Assembly: GCF_027497195.1 (NCBI RefSeq)
Contig: NZ_CP114905.1
Coordinates: forward strand, 2,590,001-2,654,000
Reading direction: 5' to 3'
DNA: 64,000 nt
Origin: Streptomyces sp. WMMC500
Lineage (GTDB): Bacteria; Actinomycetota; Actinomycetes; Streptomycetales; Streptomycetaceae
Shown: positions 35,202 to 43,944 of the stretch, in pieces
Numbering within the stretch: the stretch's first letter is position 1
How the letters are laid out: every line of letters begins with the position of its first letter
The notes under the pieces: generated by a model
Told to the model about the DNA's origin: nothing
Databases searched by the model: none
Seen by the model: the letters and a program-made list of their open reading frames with translations, nothing else
Translations under genes and position numbers: made by a program

Positions 35202-36764
35202 TCAGGACGCCGGGCGGACCGCTTCCCCGCCGCCCCGGGCGAGCCACCCGAGCAGGGCCCGCGCCGGGTTCGTGCTCTCCACCCGTACCGCCTGCACAGC
35301 CAGCTCCGACCTGCTGTTTCCCGCGATCCGCAGGGCGAGGTGCCAGATGCCCGGCTGGGGCACGCGGATACGGGCGGTGAACGCCCGGCTGCCACCCGTG
35401 CCGGTGCCGGACGCGCGGCCGTTCACCTGTCCGCCGGCGGGCGGCGGGACGGCGACCGTGACCGTACGGCCGTCGCTCTCGCGGGTCGCCGTCAGCTCCA
35501 GGGCCACCGCGGGCAGCCGGGCGCGGCGCCGGCCGCGGACGGATAACACCCGGGAGTCCCGGCGGTCCTGCGCCACGGTGACGGTCGCAGGCCGGACGAA
35601 GGAGCGCGCGCCGACCTGGCGGGTGACGTCGAACACCGCGTCGGGCAGGCCGAGGCGGGGGTCGCGGAAGTACGGGTAGTGGGCGTAGACCCGGCCGCCC
35701 TCGACGGTGAAGTCGGCCGGCGCCAGCCAGCGCACCGGCCTGGCGCCGCCCTCGCGGTCGAGCGCGTCGCGGCGCCTCGCGATGTACCGGACGACCGCCA
35801 CCGCCTCCTCGTACAGCCCGCGCCGCACCAGCTCGCCCTGGAGCCGCACGATCGCGGGGAGCTTCGCCACCGCCGTCTCGCTGTACCAGCGGGCGACGGG
35901 CTCGTGCAGCGCGGCGAACATCCGGCGGGAGCGCTCGGGGTCGGGCTCGCGGCGCACACCGCGCAGCGCGCGCTGGAGGTTGACCCCGAAGAGGCGGGTC
36001 AGGAGGTGGTCGCGGCGCGGGCCCGCGGGGGTGTGCTCGCAGACGAGCGCGAACATCGCGGCGAGCGGGCCGGCGGTGCCGCCCGCGGGGCGGGGGGCCT
36101 TGCGCACGGTGGTGGTGAGGTTGCCGCCGTCGTCGCGGAGCACGTAGTACACGCAGTCGTAGGAGGCGAGCACGGAGATCTTCGCGGCGTGCAGGTACGC
36201 CCGCGTCACGAAGATCTGGTCCTCGCCGGTGCGCAGGTCCGTGGGGAAGCGCAGGCCGTGGCGCTCGATCAGCTCGCGGCGGAACAGCTTCATGGGGTTG
36301 AGCACCCAGAAGACCCGGGAGGCGTAGAGGTCGGCGTCGGGCTGGTCGCGCCTGAACATCGACGTCGGCGGCTTCCGCCCGCCGACGCCGACGAGCTTGC
36401 CGACGACGACGTCCGAGCCGTTCTCGTCGGCCATCGCGGTCATCCGCGCCAGCGCCTCGGGACCGAGGTAGTCGTCGGCGTCGAGGAAGAACACGTACCG
36501 GCCGCGGGCCAGTTCGATGCCGGCGTTGCGGGGCGCCGCCGGGCCGCCGGAGCTCTCCTGGTGCACGACGCGGACGCGCCCCGGGTGCAGCCGGGCGAAG
36601 CGGTCCAGCTCGGCGCCGGTGCCGTCGGTCGAGCCGTCGTCGACGGCGACGACCTCGACGGCGTCCGGCGGCAGGCTCTGCGCGAGCACCGATTCGACGC
36701 ACCTGGTCAGGTACGGCATGGCGTTGTACGCGGCGATGACCACGCTGACGTGTGGCTGCTCCAC
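35202..36764 (-). CDS. GT2 glycosyltransferase with C-terminal beta-domain (copy 2)
   Basis: Protein of 520 residues. GT-A domain: HVSVVIAAYNAMPYLTRCV, VDDGSTDGTG, DxD in FFLDADDYLG (95-97), and TGEDQIF with the catalytic-type ED pair. This is followed by a helical region and a C-terminal beta-rich part (about 370-500). It is shorter than, but clearly homologous to, the GT2 at 29534-31495. The GTG start follows a G-run. It is the first gene of the wall-polymer locus, separated from it by 132 bases containing a perfect inverted repeat, and lies 90 bases downstream of dctA. It likely adds a sugar to the polyol-phosphate chain; donor unknown. Confidence 0.85.
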   Translation of the reverse strand: MEQPHVSVVIAAYNAMPYLTRCVESVLAQSLPPDAVEVVAVDDGSTDGTGAELDRFARLHPGRVRVVHQESSGGPAAPRNAGIELARGRYVFFLDADDYLGPEALARMTAMADENGSDVVVGKLVGVGGRKPPTSMFRRDQPDADLYASRVFWVLNPMKLFRRELIERHGLRFPTDLRTGEDQIFVTRAYLHAAKISVLASYDCVYYVLRDDGGNLTTTVRKAPRPAGGTAGPLAAMFALVCEHTPAGPRRDHLLTRLFGVNLQRALRGVRREPDPERSRRMFAALHEPVARWYSETAVAKLPAIVRLQGELVRRGLYEEAVAVVRYIARRRDALDREGGARPVRWLAPADFTVEGGRVYAHYPYFRDPRLGLPDAVFDVTRQVGARSFVRPATVTVAQDRRDSRVLSVRGRRRARLPAVALELTATRESDGRTVTVAVPPPAGGQVNGRASGTGTGGSRAFTARIRVPQPGIWHLALRIAGNSRSELAVQAVRVESTNPARALLGWLARGGGEAVRPAS

Positions 36765-36854
36765 TGGCCCCCCAGCCCTTTCTCGATGTTGCAGAAGGAG
36801 ACCGGCCCGGGGGGCGAATGGTTGTCCTGTGTTTCCGTGTTCGTAACGGGTTGT

Positions 36855-38273
36855 TCAGATCTTCACGGGCTGTGACCCCGGCTCGAACGGAGGCTCCGCG
36901 GGCACGTCCGCGGGCTCGGCAGGCGCGGCAGGCTCCTCGGGGGCCTGGGGCGCCGGCACGTGGTCGTCCACGAGGGTCGCCTCGTCGAACGGCGCCCGCC
37001 CAGCGAGGACGTGCTCGACGCGGTCCTTGTCGATCTCCTTGGTCCAGGTGCCGATGAGGACCGTGGCCACCGCGTTGCCCGCGAAGTTGGTCAGCGCCCG
37101 GGCCTCGCTCATGAACCGGTCGATGCCGACGATCAGGCCGACGCCGTCGACGAGTTCCGGCCGGTGCGACTGGAGCCCGCCGGCCAGGGTGGCGAGCCCG
37201 GCGCCGGTGACGCCGGCGGCGCCCTTGGAAGCGACGATCATGAAGACGAGCAGCGAGATCTGCTGGCCGATGGTGAGCGGGTCGCCCATCGCCTCGGCGA
37301 TGAACAGCGAGGCCATGGTGAGGTAGATGGCGGTGCCGTCGAGGTTGAAGGAGTACCCGGTCGGGACGGTGATGCCGACGACGGGCTTGGACACGCCGAG
37401 GTGCTCCATCTTCGCGATCAGCCGCGGCAGCGCCGACTCCGAGGAGGAGGTGGAGACGATCAGCAGGAACTCACGGGCCAGGTACTTCAGCAGCCGGAAG
37501 ATGTTGACGCCGGTGAAGAACTTCAGCACCAGCCCGAGCACCACGAAGACGAACAGCGCGCAGGTGACGTAGAAGCCGATCATGATCACGGCCAGCGACT
37601 TCAGCGCGTCCACGCCGGTCTCGCCGACCACGGCGGCGATGGCGCCGAACGCGCCCACCGGGGCCACCCACATGATCATCGACAGCACCCGGAAGACCAG
37701 CCGCTGGATGTGCCCGATGGCCGTCAGCACCGGCTCCCCGACGCGGCCCATGGCCTGGAGCGCGAAGCCGACGAGGAGCGCGACGAACAGCGTCTGCAGC
37801 ACCTCGCCCTCGGTGAAGGCGGAGACCAGGGTGTGCGGGATGATCCCGAGCAGGAACTCGGTGGTCGACTCCGCCTCCCCCACGGCGGCCTGGTCGGCGC
37901 CGGCGCTGCGGGTCTCGTCGGTGAGGTGCAGGCCGTCGCCGGGCTGCACGATGTTGCCGACGACCAGCCCGATGGCGAGCGCGGCGGTGGACATCACCAG
38001 GAAGTAGCCGAGCGCCAGCCCGCCGACCGCGCCGACCTTGGCGGCCTTGCGGACCGAGCCGATGCCCAGCACGATCGTGCAGAAGATGATCGGCGAGATC
38101 ATCATCTTGATCAGGTTGACGAAGCCCTCGCCGACCGGCTTCAGCTCCACGGCCGCGTCGGGCGCGGCGAAGCCGACCGCGACGCCGGCCAGCACGGCGA
38201 CGATGACGGCGAGGTAGAGATAGTGGGTGCGGTCGCGCTTCACGCGGCCCGCCACGGGGGTGGTTGCAGCCAC
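36855..38273 (-). CDS. dctA: C4-dicarboxylate:cation symporter DctA
   Basis: Membrane symporter of 472 residues of the DAACS family taking up succinate, fumarate or malate with cations. Hallmarks are NLIKMMISPIIFCTIVLGIGSV, the Ser-rich reentrant loop STSSSESALPRLI, PTGYSFNLDGTAIYLTMASLFIA and the second hairpin around ASKGAAGVTGAG, all canonical. The C-terminal ~60 residues are a Pro/Ala/Glu-rich tail. The GTG start follows GAGGAGG by 7 bases. It is divergent from a CitA/DcuS-type sensor kinase and its regulator, which very likely control it. The wall-polymer genes follow on the same strand after 90 bases but look unrelated. Confidence 0.95.
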   Translation of the reverse strand: MAATTPVAGRVKRDRTHYLYLAVIVAVLAGVAVGFAAPDAAVELKPVGEGFVNLIKMMISPIIFCTIVLGIGSVRKAAKVGAVGGLALGYFLVMSTAALAIGLVVGNIVQPGDGLHLTDETRSAGADQAAVGEAESTTEFLLGIIPHTLVSAFTEGEVLQTLFVALLVGFALQAMGRVGEPVLTAIGHIQRLVFRVLSMIMWVAPVGAFGAIAAVVGETGVDALKSLAVIMIGFYVTCALFVFVVLGLVLKFFTGVNIFRLLKYLAREFLLIVSTSSSESALPRLIAKMEHLGVSKPVVGITVPTGYSFNLDGTAIYLTMASLFIAEAMGDPLTIGQQISLLVFMIVASKGAAGVTGAGLATLAGGLQSHRPELVDGVGLIVGIDRFMSEARALTNFAGNAVATVLIGTWTKEIDKDRVEHVLAGRAPFDEATLVDDHVPAPQAPEEPAAPAEPADVPAEPPFEPGSQPVKI

Positions 38274-38349
38274 GTCGCTGCCTCCTCACGGCTCGGTGTC
38301 CCTGCGGTCCCGGTGAATATGTCGGCCGGCGCGGACGGCGTCACCGTTG

Positions 38350-38364
38350 CGTTCATTTCGTTCA
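38350..38364. promoter_or_regulatory. CGTTCA direct repeat in the dctA/kinase divergent promoter
   Basis: CGTTCATTTCGTTCA: two CGTTCA hexamers 9 bases apart, in the 118-base region between divergent dctA and the sensor kinase. It is a candidate binding site for the CitB-type regulator encoded downstream. No known consensus was used. Confidence 0.35.
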
Positions 38365-38391
38365 CGTGACCGCTGCGGCGACACTGGGTCC

Positions 38392-40662
38392 ATGCGCCTC
38401 CCCCGTCCCCGCAGCCTGGCCGGCCAGCTCTTCGCGATGCAGGTCGTGCTGGTCACGCTCATGGTCGCGGGCGCGGCGGCCTTCATGTACGTCACGGCGC
38501 ACGACCGCGCGGAGGAGGCGGCGGCCCGGCAGGCGGAGAGCACGGCCCGGTCGGTGGCGGCGGCGCCGGGCGTGGCCGGGGCGATCACCGGCGGCGGCAA
38601 CCCGTCCGACCTCCTGCAGCCGTACACCGAGCGCGCCCGGCGGGGCACCTCGGTCACGTTCATCACGATCATGGCCCCGGACGGCACCCGCTTCACCCAC
38701 CCCAACCCGGACGTGATCGGCGAGGCGTTCCTCGGCCACACCGACCGCGCGCTGCGCGGCGAGACGTTCAGCGAGACCTACACCGGCACGCTCGGCCCGT
38801 CGCTGCGCGTGGTCACGCCGGTACGGGCGGACGACGGGCGGATCGTCGGGCTGGTGAGCGCGGGGATCACCATCAAGACGATCAGCGACGAGGTGCGGCG
38901 GCAACTGATGCCCGTGCTGTACGTCGCGGCGGGCGCGCTGGCGCTGGCGGGGCTCGCGACGTACCTCATCAACGCGCGGCTGCGACGGCACACCCACGGT
39001 ATGAACGCGGGCGAGCTGAGCCGGCTGCACGACTACCACCAGGCGACGCTGCACGCGGTCCGCGAGGGGCTGCTGATGCTCGACGGCGCGGGGCGGGTCG
39101 CGCTGGTCAACGACGGTGCCAGGGAGCTGCTGGGCACGGGCGCGGACGGCGAGGTGGTGGGCCGGCGGGTCGCGGACCTCGGGCTGCCGTCGCCGCTGAC
39201 GGAGGCGCTGCTGTCGCCGGGGCCGCGGGTCGACGAGGTGCATCTGACGCGGGACCGCACGGTGGTCGTCAACACCTCGCCGGTCACGGGCGGCGAGCAC
39301 CGCGGCACGGTCGTCACGCTGCGGGACGTCACGGAGCTGCAGACGCTGACGGGCGAGCTGGACTCGGTGCGGGGGTTCGCGGAGGCGCTGCGCTCGCAGG
39401 CGCACGAGTCGGCGAACCGGCTGCACGCGGTGGTCTCGCTGATCGAGCTGGGGCGGACGGCGCAGGCCGTGGAGTTCGCCACGGCCGAGCTGGAACTGGC
39501 GCAGACGCTGACCGACCGGGTGACGGGCGCGGTGACGGAACCGGTGCTGGCGGCGCTGCTGCTGGGGAAGGCCGCCCAGGCGAACGAGCAGGGGGTGGAG
39601 CTGGTGCTGAGCCCGGACAGCCGCATCGACGACGGCGTGCTGCCGCCGACGCTGCCGGTCCGGGACCTGGTGACGGTGCTGGGCAACCTGATCGACAACG
39701 CGGTGGACGCGGCGGCCGAGGGTGCGAGGACCCGGACGGCGTCCGGGATACGGGACGGGGTGCAGCCGCAGGTACGGATCACCGCGCGGGCGGCGGACGG
39801 GGAGCTGCTGCTGCGGGTCGCGGACGACGGCCCGGGGGTGGACCCGCGGCGGGCGGAGGAGGTCTTCGAGCGCGGCTGGACCACCAAGCGCGCGGGCCCC
39901 GGCGGCCGGGGCCTCGGCCTGGCCCTGGTCCGCCAGGCGGCCCGCCGCCACGGCGGCGAGGCGACGCTGACCCGGGCCCCGGGCGGCGGCGCGGAGTTCA
40001 CCGTCCGCCTGCCGCTGGGCCGGCCGGGATCACAGGACGGCCGGATGCCGCCGGCCGGAGAGCCGTCGGCCCGCCTGCCGCGGGCCCCGGGGGCGGGGGC
40101 TGCATCGGCCGGCCCGGCCGGCCTGCCGGCCATGGAGGACTCGCCGCCGGCAGCTCGGGAAGACCCGGGCGCGAAGCGCCGGGCGCAGGCAGACCCGGCG
40201 GCCGGGTGCCCGGACCCGGCGGATCGGGTGGGCGCGGCGGACCCGGCGGCTGCGGTCCGTAGCGCCGCGGTGCGCGACCCCGCGGACGACGGGCCGACCG
40301 CCGGACCGCGCCGAGACCCACACGGCGCGGAAGCCGCAACACCCCCTGGCGAGCCGGGCACGGCAGGCCGGGCTGCCGCGACCGGGGTCGCCACGGGATC
40401 CCCGGCGCCCACGGACGAGTCCGCCGGGCGACACCCCGCCCGCGAGGCCGCGGCGGAACCGCGGAACCCCGCGGACGACGGGCCGGCCCGGGTCCCGGCG
40501 ACGCGCAACCCCGCCGACACCCCGCGCCCTCACCACCGCTCGGATCCGGCCACCGCCGCCCCGGGTTCGACTCCCCGCACACCCACCAGCAAGCCGAACA
40601 CCGCCGCCGCACCCGCCGACCACACCCCCCACCGGCCGGGGCCCCGCCGAGGGTCCGTATGA
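38392..40662 (+). CDS. CitA/DcuS-type sensor histidine kinase with long disordered tail
   Basis: Membrane kinase of 756 residues. TM1 (about 14-34), an extracytoplasmic sensor (35-172) with TFITIMAPDGTRFTHPNPDVIG and the ITPV-like VVTPVRADDGRIVGLVSAG, TM2 (about 173-195), PAS (about 215-315), phospho-acceptor H338 in RSQAHESANRLH, N-box GNLIDNAVDA and G-box RGLGLALVRQAARRHGG. This is the family that senses C4-dicarboxylates or citrate. The catalytic core ends near 545; the remaining ~210 residues are Pro/Ala/Gly low complexity with repeated (D/N)PADDGP units, not usual for the family. Start at the ATG before RLPRPRS; its stop overlaps the regulator's start (ATGA). It probably controls divergent dctA. 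Confidence 0.9.
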   Translation: MRLPRPRSLAGQLFAMQVVLVTLMVAGAAAFMYVTAHDRAEEAAARQAESTARSVAAAPGVAGAITGGGNPSDLLQPYTERARRGTSVTFITIMAPDGTRFTHPNPDVIGEAFLGHTDRALRGETFSETYTGTLGPSLRVVTPVRADDGRIVGLVSAGITIKTISDEVRRQLMPVLYVAAGALALAGLATYLINARLRRHTHGMNAGELSRLHDYHQATLHAVREGLLMLDGAGRVALVNDGARELLGTGADGEVVGRRVADLGLPSPLTEALLSPGPRVDEVHLTRDRTVVVNTSPVTGGEHRGTVVTLRDVTELQTLTGELDSVRGFAEALRSQAHESANRLHAVVSLIELGRTAQAVEFATAELELAQTLTDRVTGAVTEPVLAALLLGKAAQANEQGVELVLSPDSRIDDGVLPPTLPVRDLVTVLGNLIDNAVDAAAEGARTRTASGIRDGVQPQVRITARAADGELLLRVADDGPGVDPRRAEEVFERGWTTKRAGPGGRGLGLALVRQAARRHGGEATLTRAPGGGAEFTVRLPLGRPGSQDGRMPPAGEPSARLPRAPGAGAASAGPAGLPAMEDSPPAAREDPGAKRRAQADPAAGCPDPADRVGAADPAAAVRSAAVRDPADDGPTAGPRRDPHGAEAATPPGEPGTAGRAAATGVATGSPAPTDESAGRHPAREAAAEPRNPADDGPARVPATRNPADTPRPHHRSDPATAAPGSTPRTPTSKPNTAAAPADHTPHRPGPRRGSV

Positions 40663-41360
40663 CCGCCGCCCGGCGCTCCGCGCCGATCCGCGTGCTCGTC
40701 GTCGAGGACGACCCCGTCGCCGCCGACGCGCACCGGCTCTACGTCGAGCGCGTGCCCGGCTTCGTCGTCGCCGGGGCCGCGCGGTCGCGGGCCGAGGCGG
40801 CCCGTCTCCTCGACCAGGTGCCCGTCGACCTGATCCTGCTCGACCTCTACCTCCCCGACGGCCACGGCCTCGCCCTGCTCCGCTCGCTGCGCGCCGCCGG
40901 GCACGCCGCCGACGTCATCGCCGTCACCTCCGCCCGCGATCTGGCCGTGGTCCGCGAGGGGGTGTCCCTGGGCGTCGTGCAGTACGTGCTGAAGCCGTTC
41001 GCCTTCGCGACCCTGCGCGACCGCCTCGTCCGCTACGCCGAGTTCCACGCCGCGGTCGGCGAGGCCGGCGGCCAGGACGAGGTGGACCGCGCGCTCGCGG
41101 CGCTCCGCGCGCCGGCGCAGGCCGCGCTGCCCAAGGGGCTGTCGGGCCCGACCCTCGCCGCCGTGACCGACGCCCTGCGCCGGTCGGGCGGCGACGGCCT
41201 CACGGCCACCGCCGCCGGCGAGGCCACCGGCACGTCGCGCATCACCGCCCGCCGCTACCTGGAGCACCTGGCGGAGACCGGCCACGCCGTCCGCGCCCCG
41301 CAGTACGGCCAGGTGGGCCGCCCCGAACTCCGTTACCGCTGGTCAGGCGCTCGCTCCTGA
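40659..41360 (+). CDS. CitB/DcuR-family response regulator
   Basis: Response regulator of 233 residues paired with the preceding kinase (4-base overlap). The receiver domain has VVEDD near 15-19, phospho-acceptor D62 in LILLDLYLPDGHG and K in VLKPFAF. The C-terminal DNA-binding part (about 140-230) has LTATAAGEATGTSRITARRYLEHL and the terminal GRPELRYRW, typical of the CitB/DcuR group. It should activate dicarboxylate uptake, with the divergent dctA promoter as the obvious target. A small GC hairpin lies 20 bases after the stop. Confidence 0.92.
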   Translation: MTAARRSAPIRVLVVEDDPVAADAHRLYVERVPGFVVAGAARSRAEAARLLDQVPVDLILLDLYLPDGHGLALLRSLRAAGHAADVIAVTSARDLAVVREGVSLGVVQYVLKPFAFATLRDRLVRYAEFHAAVGEAGGQDEVDRALAALRAPAQAALPKGLSGPTLAAVTDALRRSGGDGLTATAAGEATGTSRITARRYLEHLAETGHAVRAPQYGQVGRPELRYRWSGARS

Positions 41361-41380
41361 CGTTCCCGGCACCCCGCCGA

Positions 41381-41393
41381 GGCCCTTCGGGCC
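41381..41393 (+). terminator. Short GC hairpin after the response regulator
   Basis: GGCCCTTCGGGCC: 5-base stem with a TTC loop. It is small but placed 20 bases past the stop and before the next operon's promoter region. Confidence 0.4.
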
Positions 41394-41452
41394 GCCATGT
41401 TGCGAAATCCGCGCGAAAGTTATCGGCCTCCCGCGGCTGAAAACCGTCGGCA

Positions 41453-41466
41453 TAACAACGTTGTCA
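41453..41466. promoter_or_regulatory. LacI-type operator before the sugar ABC operon
   Basis: TAACAACGTTGTCA has a perfect 10-base palindrome ACAACGTTGT (41455-41464) with the central CG typical of LacI/MalR-family sites. It lies about 95 bases upstream of the binding-protein start. No LacI gene is present in the window. Confidence 0.5.
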
Positions 41467-41560
41467 CCGATGGAGGGCGGTCTCGGCCAGAGCCTTGACC
41501 GGACATCCGGACAGCCGTACTTTCACCGCAATCTCGCCAGAGCCGCAGGGAGGTCCCGCC

Positions 41561-42922
41561 GTGCACCGTCCCGTTTCCCCCATGCTCGCCGCCGCGCTGA
41601 CCGCCGTCCTCGCCGCCACCGCCCTCTCCGCCTGCGGAGACTCGGGCAGCGACCCGGACACCGTCAGAATCCAGTTCAAGAAGTCCACCGACTCCAAGAA
41701 CAAGATCTTCGACCGTGAGATCGAAGCGGTGAAGAAGGAGTTCGAGAAGAAGTTCCCCGGCAAGAAGGTCGAACTCATCCCCGTTCAAGTGCCGGACGAG
41801 CAGTACTACACCAAGGTCCAGCAGATGCTGCGGTCCCCCAAGACCGCACCCGACCTCGTCTACGAGGACACCTTCCTGATCAACTCCGACATCGCCGCGG
41901 GCCTGCTCACGCCCCTCGACGACTACCTCAAGGACTGGAAGGACTGGGGCCAGTACGTCGAGACGGCGAAGACCGCCGCGCAGGGCCAGGACGGCAAGAC
42001 GTACGGCGTCCCGGACGGCACCGACACCCGCGGGCTCTGGTACAACAAAGAACTCTTCAAGGAGGCCGGGCTCCCCGTCGACTGGCAGCCGAAGACCTGG
42101 GACGACGTCCTGGAAGCCGCCCGCACCATCAAGCGCGAGCTGCCCGACGTCATCCCCCTGAACGTCTACACCGGCAAGCCCGTCGGCGAGGCCGCCACCA
42201 TGCAGGGCTTCGAGATGCTGCTGTACGGCACGGGCGCCGACCCGCTGTACGACCCGAAGGCCGAGAAGTGGGTCGCCGGCAGCCAGGGCTTCACCGACGC
42301 CCTCGACTTCGTGCACACCGTCTACAACGACGGCCTCGGCCCCGACCCGCAGGACGCCCTCGACCCGAACGTCGGCACCAAGGTCGGCACCGAGTGGCTG
42401 CCCGAGGGCAAGCTCGCCATCGACCTCGACGGCTCCTGGATGTCGAACAACTGGCTGGAGACCGGCCCCAAGCCGTGGCCGGAGTGGACGGAGGTCCTCG
42501 GCCAGGCCGCCATGCCCACCCAGAACGGCCAGGCGCCCGGCCGGGTCAGCATGTCCGGCGGCTGGGCCTGGTCCATCCCCGCCAAGGCCAACAACCCCGA
42601 CCTGGCCTTCGAGTTCATGAAGGTCGCCCAGTCGCGGAAGAACAACACCCGGCTGACCATCGCCAACGGCCAGATCGCCGTCCGCGAGGACGTCGCCGCC
42701 GACCCCGACTACCAGGCGTACGTCCCGGGCGTCGAGTTCTTCACCGGCCTGGTCGAGGACACCCACTACCGCCCGGCGCTCCCGGTCTACCCGCAGGTCT
42801 CCACGGCCATCCAGGAGGCGATGGAGCAGGTGACCACCGGCGACGCCTCCGCCGAGGAGGCCGCGAAGGGCTACGACGAACAGCTCGATTCGATCACCGA
42901 CGGCGAGGTGGTCGAGAAGTAG
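41561..42922 (+). CDS. Sugar ABC transporter substrate-binding lipoprotein
   Basis: Extracellular sugar-binding protein of 453 residues, CUT1 type. The signal peptide ends in lipobox ALSAC (Cys25). The mature part has the solute-binding fold: KEFEKKFPGKKVELIPV, APDLVYEDTFLINSD, GVPDGTDTRGLWYNKELFKE, KLAIDLDGSWMSNNW and SMSGGWAWSIPA. The GTG at 41561 has GGGAGG seven bases upstream; 22 extra upstream codons are open but lack a ribosome site. Two permeases follow and a LacI-type operator precedes. The substrate is not readable from sequence; oligosaccharide is likely. The coding sequence is Lys-richer than its neighbours, as usual for secreted binding proteins. Confidence 0.92.
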   Translation: MHRPVSPMLAAALTAVLAATALSACGDSGSDPDTVRIQFKKSTDSKNKIFDREIEAVKKEFEKKFPGKKVELIPVQVPDEQYYTKVQQMLRSPKTAPDLVYEDTFLINSDIAAGLLTPLDDYLKDWKDWGQYVETAKTAAQGQDGKTYGVPDGTDTRGLWYNKELFKEAGLPVDWQPKTWDDVLEAARTIKRELPDVIPLNVYTGKPVGEAATMQGFEMLLYGTGADPLYDPKAEKWVAGSQGFTDALDFVHTVYNDGLGPDPQDALDPNVGTKVGTEWLPEGKLAIDLDGSWMSNNWLETGPKPWPEWTEVLGQAAMPTQNGQAPGRVSMSGGWAWSIPAKANNPDLAFEFMKVAQSRKNNTRLTIANGQIAVREDVAADPDYQAYVPGVEFFTGLVEDTHYRPALPVYPQVSTAIQEAMEQVTTGDASAEEAAKGYDEQLDSITDGEVVEK

Positions 42923-42950
42923 CCGGCGCGCGCAGCCCCGAGAGGCCATC

Positions 42951-43940
42951 GTGACCAAGCACACCCCCGCCCCCGCCGGGCCCCGGGACGCGGCCGCCGG
43001 TACGGCGGCGCGCGTCCCCGGGCAGGCGGGCGGCGGTCGCCGCCGCACGGGACCGCCGACGCACCCGCAGCCGCCGCGCTCGGTGCTGCGCGCGCTCCTG
43101 CGCGCGCTGCCCGTGGGTCCTTCCGTCGTCCTGATGCTGCTCTTCCTGGCGGGCCCCATCGCGTACTGCGTGTGGATCGCCTTCACCGACCTGCAGTTGT
43201 CCGGCCAGGCCGAGTCCTCGTTCGTCGGCCTGGAGAACTTCCGTACCGCCTTCGACGACGAGGGCTTCATCAACGCCGTCTGGCTGACGCTGGTGTTCAC
43301 GATCCTGTCGTCGATCGTCGGGCAGAACACGCTCGGGCTCGCGCTGGCGTCGCTGATGCAGCGGGCCTCGAAGACGGTGCGCACCGTCACCGGCGCGATC
43401 GTCATCACCGCCTGGGTGGTGCCCGAGGTCGTCGCCGGCTTCCTGCTCTACGCCTTCTTCCGCCGCGAGGGCACGCTCAACTCCGTCCTCGACTGGCTCC
43501 ATCTGCCCAGCCAGAACTGGCTGTACACGCTCCCGATCCTGGCGGTGTCGTTCGCCAACATCTGGCGCGGCACGGCGTTCTCCATGCTCGTCTACTCCGC
43601 CGCGCTCTCCGAGATCCCGAAGGAGATCACGGAGGCGGCGGAGGTGGACGGCGCGGGCGGCTGGCGGAAGCTGTGGCACGTCACGCTGCCGATGATCCGG
43701 CGCTCGATCGCCACCAACCTGATGCTCAACACCCTGCAGACGCTGTCGGTCTTCGGGCTGATCTGGGCCATGACCCGCGGCGGCCCCGGTGACCGCAGCC
43801 AGACGCTGCCGCTGTTCATGTACGAGCAGGCGTTCAAGAACAACCTGCTGGGCTACGGCACGGCGGTGGCCCTGCTCCTGCTGCTGGTGGGCGCCCTGTT
43901 CTCGCTGGTGTACATGCGGATGCTGCGTACGGAGGTATGA
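42951..43940 (+). CDS. Sugar ABC transporter permease (MalF type)
   Basis: Inner-membrane permease of 329 residues. A Pro/Arg-rich cytoplasmic start (about 1-45) precedes six helices beginning VGPSVVLMLLFLAGPIAYCVWIAF. The EAA loop that contacts the ATPase reads EAAEVDGAGGWRKLWHVTLP. The GTG start has a GAGAGG ribosome site. Second gene of the operon, 28 bases after the binding protein and followed within 4 bases by the MalG-type partner. No ATPase gene is present; Streptomyces CUT1 systems commonly share the MsiK ATPase encoded elsewhere. Confidence 0.92.
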   Translation: MTKHTPAPAGPRDAAAGTAARVPGQAGGGRRRTGPPTHPQPPRSVLRALLRALPVGPSVVLMLLFLAGPIAYCVWIAFTDLQLSGQAESSFVGLENFRTAFDDEGFINAVWLTLVFTILSSIVGQNTLGLALASLMQRASKTVRTVTGAIVITAWVVPEVVAGFLLYAFFRREGTLNSVLDWLHLPSQNWLYTLPILAVSFANIWRGTAFSMLVYSAALSEIPKEITEAAEVDGAGGWRKLWHVTLPMIRRSIATNLMLNTLQTLSVFGLIWAMTRGGPGDRSQTLPLFMYEQAFKNNLLGYGTAVALLLLLVGALFSLVYMRMLRTEV

Positions 43941-43944
43941 GCCG

